64,000 bases of DNA. It comes from Actinoalloteichus hoggarensis. Its GTDB lineage: Bacteria > Actinomycetota > Actinomycetes > Mycobacteriales > Pseudonocardiaceae. A program made the position numbers and the translations under genes. Every line of letters begins with the position of its first letter. The first letter of the stretch is position 1. Shown piece after piece: positions 58,556-64,000 of this stretch. The notes under the pieces are model-generated. The model did not search any database. It was not told where the DNA came from and saw nothing but the letters and a program-made list of their open reading frames with translations. Where the stretch lies: assembly GCF_002234535.1 (NCBI RefSeq), contig NZ_CP022521.1, positions 6,060,001 through 6,124,000 of the forward strand, in the 5' to 3' direction.

Positions 58556-58688
58556 CGGCGACCACCATCGGGGGGCGGATCGGTCCCGGGAGGCGACGGG
58601 CGGCGCCGGCGAGGAGGCACGATGCCGCGGGCCGCCGTCGGGGCGAGCGGGCGGTGCGGGCATCGCGCGGAGAGATCACGAACACAGA

Positions 58689-58737
58689 GTGGCACAGGTC
58701 ATCCGACGAACACGGACCGTCGGATCACCTGTGCCAC
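58689..58737. terminator. Long hairpin terminator
   Basis: GTGGCACAGGT/ACCTGTGCCAC (11 bp) and, inside, ATCCGACG/CGTCGGAT (8 bp) are separated by a single C-C mismatch, with a 9-nt loop. It lies 12 nt past the stop of the small membrane protein gene. Confidence 0.9.
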
Positions 58738-58748
58738 GAGCTGATGAA

Positions 58749-59027
58749 TCAGCGGCCTGCGGTGCGCAGCGCGACCGGCATCCGAAGCGGCATGCCGATG
58801 CGGCGACGGTAGACGTAGAACCCGAAGGGAACGCCGAGTGCCGCGCAGGCGATCAGGGGCAGAATCGGCACGACGAAACCGAACGAGAACGCGATGACCG
58901 CCAGCGCCATGATCGTGGTTCGCGGCCCCATCGAGCTGAGGACGACGCCCACAATTCCGCTGAAAATCAGAATAAGTGCGATGATGAACAAAAAGGGGAC
59001 AAGCTGGGTCGAGACGAAGCTCCCCAC
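58749..59027 (-). CDS. Small three-helix membrane protein
   Basis: A 92-residue protein with hydrophobic segments at about 8-30 (LVPFLFIIALILIFSGIVGVV), 36-55 (TTIMALAVIAFSFGFVVPIL) and 56-73, and a basic C-terminal tail (YRRRIGMPLRM). Family unknown. GTG at 59027 follows CAGGGAG. It has its own strong terminator, which supports a real transcription unit. Confidence 0.72.
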   Translation of the reverse strand: MGSFVSTQLVPFLFIIALILIFSGIVGVVLSSMGPRTTIMALAVIAFSFGFVVPILPLIACAALGVPFGFYVYRRRIGMPLRMPVALRTAGR

Positions 59028-59840
59028 CGAAACAACTCCCTGAAACGTCAGAACTTCCCCGGGGACTCGATCACTTTAGCCGTCGAGCGACGCGAAAGCC
59101 AGCCACCGAATTCGATCGACCGACCTGCGGGACCGACAAGCACGGTGGATGAAACCGCTGGTCAGCGCCACCGGATGCCAAGGTTGTCTTTCTGTGACAC
59201 GCGTCACGTCCTGACTTCGCCGAGTCAGGGCGGCCACCCACAGTCACCGGGAGCCCCCGTTACCGGCCGGTATTCGCCCCCGCATCCGACGCTTTCCGGG
59301 CGAGCTCGAACAGCGGTCACCCGAACCCGGGGCGGTCGGCCCGCATTGCCGGAGTCGATCCCACGATGCCCGCCGCATCAAACGGGTGGATTTCGTCGAC
59401 CATTCATCTGAATTCTCCATTCGGTTCCACCTCCTTCTCCGCGGATCGCTGTCACCGACCCGTCGCGACGTTTCACACCGACGCCGTCAGGGCTGAAGGA
59501 CGGCAGGCTCGCCGGGCCGCCCAGGCGAATCGAGACACGCCCGCGGGGCACGGATCGGCGCTCGCCTGCCGGAACGCGAGCCCGACAAGTCCGCCCGATC
59601 GGGCGAGAGGAACAGACACGGACTCCGGTGGGACCACGCCCCTGACCGGCACCGGAGGCCCCGTCGGCGGCGGGACGACACCCCGGCGAGCCGACCGCGA
59701 CCAGCCGCCTCGACATCACCGTCGGTGGCGAGCACCCCGGAACGCCCGAGGTCGGACGATGTCCGACACACCGGCCGATCACGCATCGTGACGATGATGA
59801 CCTGATCCTCGGATTCGGTCGCGGGCAGCGGACTACCATC
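59028..59840. other. Long intergenic region
   Basis: 813 nt between divergent genes. Base composition is more mixed than in flanking genes, particularly at 59050-59200. Frames up to 153 codons cross it on both strands but have shadow-like composition and no ribosome sites. I see no tRNA, hairpin or repeat of note. Confidence 0.45.
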
Positions 59841-60515
59841 GTGACCGTGGCTCACCAGCTCGCGGACGAGAGCGCGGCAGGCTCGCTCGGTTCGTCCGCA
59901 CCAGAAGACCGCCCCGACGACCGGGCGGACTCGGCCGAGCACCCCGGCTCGCGCGCACTGGCTCTACTACTGGCCGTTGGCGGCGCCGTCGGCTTCGCCG
60001 CGGCCTTCGTCCTGCTCATCGAGCGGATACAGCTGCTGATCGATCCGCTCTACATTCCCTCGTGCAGCCTCAACGAGGTGCTGAGCTGCGGATCGGTGAT
60101 GACGACGCCGCAGGCCGCCGCGTTCGGCTTCCCCAACCCGATCATCGGGGTGGCGACCTTCCCCGTGGTGACGACCATCGGCGTCGCGCTGCTCGCGGGG
60201 GCGCGATTCCACCGCTGGTTCTGGCTGGGGCTTCAGGCGGGCGTCACCTTCGGCATGGTGTTCGTGCACTGGCTGATCTACTCGAGTCTGTTCGAGATCA
60301 GGGCACTGTGCCCGTACTGCATGGTCGTGTGGGCCGTGATGCTGCCGATCTTCTGGTACACGACGGTGGCCAACATCCGAACGGGCAGGCTGCCGTCGGG
60401 CGCCGTCGGACGGGCACTGGTCGACTACCGCCACGTGGTGATGCTGACCTGGAGCCTGGTGATCGTCGCGCTCGTGGTTCAGGCGTTCTGGGGCTACTGG
60501 GTCAGCCTGTTCTAG
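59841..60515 (+). CDS. Vitamin K epoxide reductase (VKOR) family protein
   Basis: A 224-residue integral membrane quinone reductase that would reoxidise DsbA-like oxidases during disulfide formation. A polar N-terminus of about 38 residues is followed by five hydrophobic segments. The loop cysteines are in PSCSLNEVLSCGSV and the catalytic pair is CPYC in ALCPYCMVVW. Mycobacterial VKOR has the same role (established). GTG start; a second GTG two codons later is possible. No DsbA-like gene is adjacent. Confidence 0.93.
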   Translation: MTVAHQLADESAAGSLGSSAPEDRPDDRADSAEHPGSRALALLLAVGGAVGFAAAFVLLIERIQLLIDPLYIPSCSLNEVLSCGSVMTTPQAAAFGFPNPIIGVATFPVVTTIGVALLAGARFHRWFWLGLQAGVTFGMVFVHWLIYSSLFEIRALCPYCMVVWAVMLPIFWYTTVANIRTGRLPSGAVGRALVDYRHVVMLTWSLVIVALVVQAFWGYWVSLF

Positions 60516-60595
60516 CCGAGTCCGATGCGGCCCGCCCGCGCGCAGACCCCGGCCGATGCTCTCGGCACCCGCCGGGCCCGGGCGCCGGAATCGGT

Positions 60596-61447
60596 TCAGT
60601 CGTCGTACGGGTCGTAGACGGCCGCCGACTCGTGTCCCGTCGCCGCGCCTGCATCGATGAGCCCGAAACGGGCACCGGTCACGTCACGGAGCACCGCGAT
60701 CCGCCCGTAGGCGGAGTCGAAGGGCTCGACCCGGAGCTCCGCACCGAGCGACCTCGCCCGCGCGACCGTCTGATCCACTCCGACCGCCGGATCGACCCCG
60801 AAGTACACGAGCCAGTGCGGCTCCGTCTGCGGGCCGGCGTCCTTGACCATCCGCACCCTGGCCAGCACCGAGTCGCCGCCCACGTACCAGACGACGAAGT
60901 CGGAACGCCTGCCGTCGCCGAATTCTCTCGCCTCGTACTCGAACAGCGTCTCGTAGAAGTGGTCCGCGAACCGCACCCGATTGGTGATCAGCTCGGCCCA
61001 GATCAGCGATCCCGGCCTGCCGACCTCGAACTGCCAGCCGTCGCCCGCCTGTAACAGCGCGATCTCGGCGCGGCTGGAGTCCCGCAGCACCACCCGCCTG
61101 CCCAGCGCACCCAGCTCCTCCTCCGCACGCAGGACCTGCGCGCCGAACCGTCGCGCGGCGGCGGCGGCCTCACCGACCCGTTGCACGGCCAGGTGCAGCA
61201 CCCAGCTGGACGCGGCCGCCCGGCGTGCGGAGACGCCGCCGACCGGGATGCCGTCCCGCGTCGCCACGAAGTAGTCCTCGCCCGCGCCGCCCTGCTCGAC
61301 GGGCTGGGTCTGGTACTCCCAGTCGAACAGCGCCGCGTAGAAGTCCAGCGCGGCCGCCGGCTCGGTCGAGCAGAGGTCCACCCAGCACGGCAACCCGCGC
61401 GGCAGACTCGCGTAGAGCATCGTTCCGCCGATCCTCGACATCGGCAT
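60596..61447 (-). CDS. VOC family protein with two glyoxalase-like domains
   Basis: A 283-residue tandem VOC protein. Domain 1 spans about 12-125 (PCWVDLCSTEPAAALDFYAALFDWEYQ) and domain 2 about 140-275 (IWAELITNRVRFADHFYETLFEYEAREF, then VTGARFGLIDA). The layout resembles hydroxylase-type proteins of the 27 kDa antigen Cfp30B family. Substrate unknown. GGGGGTGG precedes the ATG at 61447; the upstream in-frame start has none. Confidence 0.87.
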   Translation of the reverse strand: MPMSRIGGTMLYASLPRGLPCWVDLCSTEPAAALDFYAALFDWEYQTQPVEQGGAGEDYFVATRDGIPVGGVSARRAAASSWVLHLAVQRVGEAAAAARRFGAQVLRAEEELGALGRRVVLRDSSRAEIALLQAGDGWQFEVGRPGSLIWAELITNRVRFADHFYETLFEYEAREFGDGRRSDFVVWYVGGDSVLARVRMVKDAGPQTEPHWLVYFGVDPAVGVDQTVARARSLGAELRVEPFDSAYGRIAVLRDVTGARFGLIDAGAATGHESAAVYDPYDD

Positions 61448-61771
61448 GTGACCACCCCCGAAGTTGATCGAGAGGGTCATTATGTCGCGGGGTCACCGAC
61501 CGTGGGGCGAACGCCGTGGAGGATCGACCGAAGGCGGCGACGTCTCGCGGGCGGCCCGCCGCCTCGGAGGTGCGTCGCAGGCCTCGCCCAAGGCAACGGT
61601 CACGCATCCATGCCGCACCGAGCCGTGCGTGCCCCTTGCCCATGCCTTCGGTTACAGACACGATACGGACTCATCGCGTTCACCTGATGAGAACCGCCAT
61701 CAGGTATCCGGGGGCAGGATGTCTCCTCGAACCGACCAGACCGGGCCTCATCCGTCAGCTAAGGAGCCGTC
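61448..61771. other. Divergent promoter region between VOC and acyl-CoA ligase genes
   Basis: 324 nt; presumably holds both promoters. No dyad or small gene I can support. Confidence 0.45.
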
Positions 61772-63583
61772 GTGACCGAGATCAGCGTCCCTCCCTTGGT
61801 AACGGCGCAGCCGGAAGGCGGACTGGCCGACATGGTCCACGCCAACGCCGCCGATGCTCCGACACAGGTGGTGTTCGGCCGTAAGCAGGGCGACGGCACC
61901 TGGTCGGACGTCACCACCACGCAGTTCCGCGACGAGGTCGTCGCGGCGGCCAAGGGTCTGATCGGCTCGGGCATCAAGCCGGGAGACCGGGTCGCCCTGC
62001 TGGCGAGGACTCGGTACGAGTGGACGCTGCTCGACTTCGCGATCTGGACCGCGGGCGCGATCACCGTTCCGGTGTACGCCACCTCCTCCCGTGATCAGAT
62101 CGGCTGGATCCTCGCCGACTCCGGTGCCGTCGCCGCCGTGGTGGAGAACCAGGCGAACGCCGACGACGTGGAGGCGGTCAGGGCGGACGCCACCGCGTTG
62201 ACGACCGTCTGGCAGATCGAGGCGGGCGGGGTGGCTGCGATCGTCGAGGCGGGCAGTGACGTCAGCGACGACGAGGTCGCCCAGCGCCGGACGGCCGTCA
62301 AGGCGAGCGATCCGGCCACGATCATCTACACCTCGGGCACCACGGGACGCCCCAAGGGCTGCGTCCTCACCCACGCGAACTTCTACGCCGAGGTGGACAA
62401 CGCGGTCACCCTCCTGCACCAGCTCTTCAAGCGGCAGTCGGCAGACGGGCCGCCGCCCTCCACGCTGCTGTTCCTGCCGGTCGCGCACGTGTTCGGCCGC
62501 ATGGTGCAGGTGGCCGTGGTGCGGGAGCGCGTGCACACCGCGCACGCCCCGGACATCACCGAGCTCACCGCGGACCTCCAGTCCTTCCGGCCCACGTTCA
62601 TCCTCTCGGTGCCTCACGTCTTCGAGAAGGTGTTCAACCGCGCAAGTCAGAAGGCCCGCTCCGAAGGCAAGGGCAGGATCTTCGACCTCGCCGCCAAGAC
62701 GGCCATCGCCTACAGCAAGTCGTTGGACACCGGGGGGCCCGGCCTGCTGCTCAAGGCCAAGCACCTGCTGTTCGACAAGCTCGTGTTCAGCAAGCTGCGC
62801 GCGGTGCTCGGCGGCCGCGTGCGGTACGCGATCTCCGGCGGTGCCCCCCTCGGCGAACGTCTCAGCCACTTCTACCGAGGGCTGGGCCTGCTCGTCTTCG
62901 AGGGTTACGGCCTCACCGAGACGACGGCCGCCGCCGCGGTGAACTCCCCGGAGAAGATCAAGCTGGGCACCGTGGGCAGGCCGTTGCCCGGCAACGCGAT
63001 CCGCATCGCCGAGGACGGCGAGGTCCTGATCAAGGGCGGGGTCGTGTTCCAGCAGTACTGGAACAACCCCGAGGCCTCCGCCGAGTCCTTCGACGACGGC
63101 TGGTTCACCACCGGCGACCTCGGCGAACTGGACTCCGACGGCTACCTGCGCATCACCGGGCGGAAGAAGGAGATCCTGGTGACCGCGGGCGGGAAGAACG
63201 TCGCTCCGGCAGGCATCGAGGACGTCATCCGGGCCCACCCGCTGATCTCGCAGGCGCTGGTCGTCGGGGACGCCAAGCCGTTCATCGCCGCGCTGATCAC
63301 GATCGACGCCGAGTCGTTCCCGCAGTGGAAGTCGGAGAACGACAAGCCCGCCGACGCCACGGTCGCCGATCTGGCCGACGACGTGGACCTGATCGCCGCC
63401 GTGCAGGAGGCGGTCGACGCGGGCAACGAACGGGTCTCCCGCGCGGAGTCGGTGCGCAAGTTCCGCATCCTGCACTCGGACTTCACCATCGACGACGGTC
63501 ACATCACCCCCTCGCTGAAGCTCCGGCGGGCCGCGATCGCGAAGGACTACGCGGCGGAGATCGACGATCTGTATCAGAAGTGA
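61772..63583 (+). CDS. Long-chain fatty-acid-CoA ligase (FadD15-like)
   Basis: Activates fatty acids to acyl-CoA via acyl-AMP. The 603-residue protein has the P-loop-like IIYTSGTTGRPKGCVLTHANF, the FLPVAHVFGRMVQ segment, YAISGGAPLGERLSHFYRG, the adenylation EGYGLTETTAAAAVNSP, DGWFTTGDLGELDSDGYLRITGRKKEI and the C-terminal lid with a catalytic Lys near LKLRRAAI. Motif spacing is that of the FadD15 group. AAGGAG precedes the GTG start, and a perfect hairpin follows the stop. Confidence 0.94.
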   Translation: MTEISVPPLVTAQPEGGLADMVHANAADAPTQVVFGRKQGDGTWSDVTTTQFRDEVVAAAKGLIGSGIKPGDRVALLARTRYEWTLLDFAIWTAGAITVPVYATSSRDQIGWILADSGAVAAVVENQANADDVEAVRADATALTTVWQIEAGGVAAIVEAGSDVSDDEVAQRRTAVKASDPATIIYTSGTTGRPKGCVLTHANFYAEVDNAVTLLHQLFKRQSADGPPPSTLLFLPVAHVFGRMVQVAVVRERVHTAHAPDITELTADLQSFRPTFILSVPHVFEKVFNRASQKARSEGKGRIFDLAAKTAIAYSKSLDTGGPGLLLKAKHLLFDKLVFSKLRAVLGGRVRYAISGGAPLGERLSHFYRGLGLLVFEGYGLTETTAAAAVNSPEKIKLGTVGRPLPGNAIRIAEDGEVLIKGGVVFQQYWNNPEASAESFDDGWFTTGDLGELDSDGYLRITGRKKEILVTAGGKNVAPAGIEDVIRAHPLISQALVVGDAKPFIAALITIDAESFPQWKSENDKPADATVADLADDVDLIAAVQEAVDAGNERVSRAESVRKFRILHSDFTIDDGHITPSLKLRRAAIAKDYAAEIDDLYQK

Positions 63584-63604
63584 TGGATCACACAGGGCGC
63601 TGAA

Positions 63605-63644
63605 CGTCGTCGAGTGGAGGCTCGGTAATCTCCACTCGACGACG
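63605..63644. terminator. Terminator of the acyl-CoA ligase gene
   Basis: CGTCGTCGAGTGGAG and CTCCACTCGACGACG form a perfect 15-bp stem with a 10-nt loop. It starts 21 nt after the ligase stop and ends 19 nt before the next start codon, so the next gene needs a promoter inside or beyond it, or is read through. Confidence 0.9.
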
Positions 63645-63663
63645 GCACGGCACGAGGTGATTC

Positions 63664-64000
63664 ATGACCCGGTGGACCAGAACGCCGTTTCCGGTGACGC
63701 TGGAGATGCCCAACGCCGCACGGGTGTACGACTTCTACCTTGGTGGCAGTCGCAACTTCGCCGCCGACCGCGAGTTCGCCCGCCATGCGATGCAGGTGAT
63801 GCCCGAGATTCGGGATCTGTGCATCTACAACCGGCTGCTCGGTCGGAGTCTGGTGCACCGGTTCATCGCCAGGGGAATCCGACAGTTCCTCGACATCGGC
63901 TCCGGCATTCCGACGGTCGGCAACACCCACGAGGTGGCCCAGCGGCTGATCGACGACAGTCGCGTCGTCTACGTCGACAATGAACCGCTCACGGTCGGAC
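63664..64000 (+). CDS. SAM-dependent methyltransferase, SAV2177/DUF574 family, cut by window edge
   Basis: The first 112 residues of a family usually about 270 long. The hallmark RVYDFYLGGSRNFAADREFA is followed by IYNRLLGRSLVHRFIARG and the SAM-binding QFLDIGSGIPTVGNTHEVA, VVYVDNEP. These proteins are abundant in filamentous actinomycetes; substrates are mostly unknown. GAGGTG lies five bases before the ATG. Confidence 0.9.
   Translation, partial: MTRWTRTPFPVTLEMPNAARVYDFYLGGSRNFAADREFARHAMQVMPEIRDLCIYNRLLGRSLVHRFIARGIRQFLDIGSGIPTVGNTHEVAQRLIDDSRVVYVDNEPLTVG

Noticed and set aside
59378-59839. 153-codon minus-strand frame in the long intergenic region
   Set aside because: No ribosome site, no recognisable domain, and equally long frames overlap it on the other strand.

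Overview
The window is very GC-rich, nearly fully coding and uses many GTG starts. Its gene order follows the mycobacterial stretch from guaA to the ESX-4 locus: guaA, guaB3, guaB, sigD with its anti-sigma factor, whiB3, groEL1/groES, tsaD, rimI, tsaB, tsaE, alr, nnr, acpS, glmS, glmM, rpsI, rplM, then esx/ecc genes. Together with WhiB, a BldM-like regulator and a SAV2177-type methyltransferase at the right edge, this points to a filamentous actinomycete, probably of the Pseudonocardiales (for example an Actinoalloteichus-like genus). The taxon is inference; the synteny is recalled knowledge of Mycobacterium tuberculosis.

Layout. 1-9.4 kb: purine nucleotide genes (guaA, a GuaB3-type protein, guaB), an aldehyde-dehydrogenase-like protein that lacks its catalytic residues, and a VOC protein with a divergent WYL regulator. 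8.4-13 kb: regulators (SigD and its RsdA-type anti-sigma factor, a BldM-like orphan response regulator without the phosphorylation residues, a MerR/B12-fold regulator, WhiB3). 13-15.3 kb: groES and groEL1 behind a promoter that overlaps a CIRCE operator. 15.6-18.1 kb: a three-gene RiPP cluster inserted between groES and tsaD: an ATP-grasp-modified precursor, a frameshifted ATP-grasp maturase, and a PIMT-like methyltransferase. This is the architecture of aspartimide-containing graspetides such as fuscimiditide. A tract of 14 perfect 8-bp repeats lies just upstream. 18.4-31.3 kb: tsaD-rimI-tsaB, malate synthase with a divergent IclR regulator, tsaE-hydrolase-alr (all overlapping by 4 nt), nnrD, acpS and glmS.

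31.4-34.5 kb: a hydrolase and two paralogous Pro/Gly-rich membrane proteins. 34.7-57.9 kb: an ESX-4-like type VII secretion locus. Its core is two WXG100 proteins, an Hsp70-like secretion-associated protein, EccC, EccD, MycP, EccB, EccE and a coupled conserved protein; glmM-rpsI-rplM is embedded in it. Two similar substrate modules, each an EspC-like small protein followed by a long Gly-rich protein, flank the core. 58-64 kb: a PPOX-class flavin/F420 protein, a small membrane protein, a VKOR protein, a two-domain VOC protein, a FadD15-like acyl-CoA ligase and a truncated methyltransferase gene.

Many gene ends carry strong perfect hairpins. No tRNA, rRNA, insertion sequence or CRISPR array was recognised.
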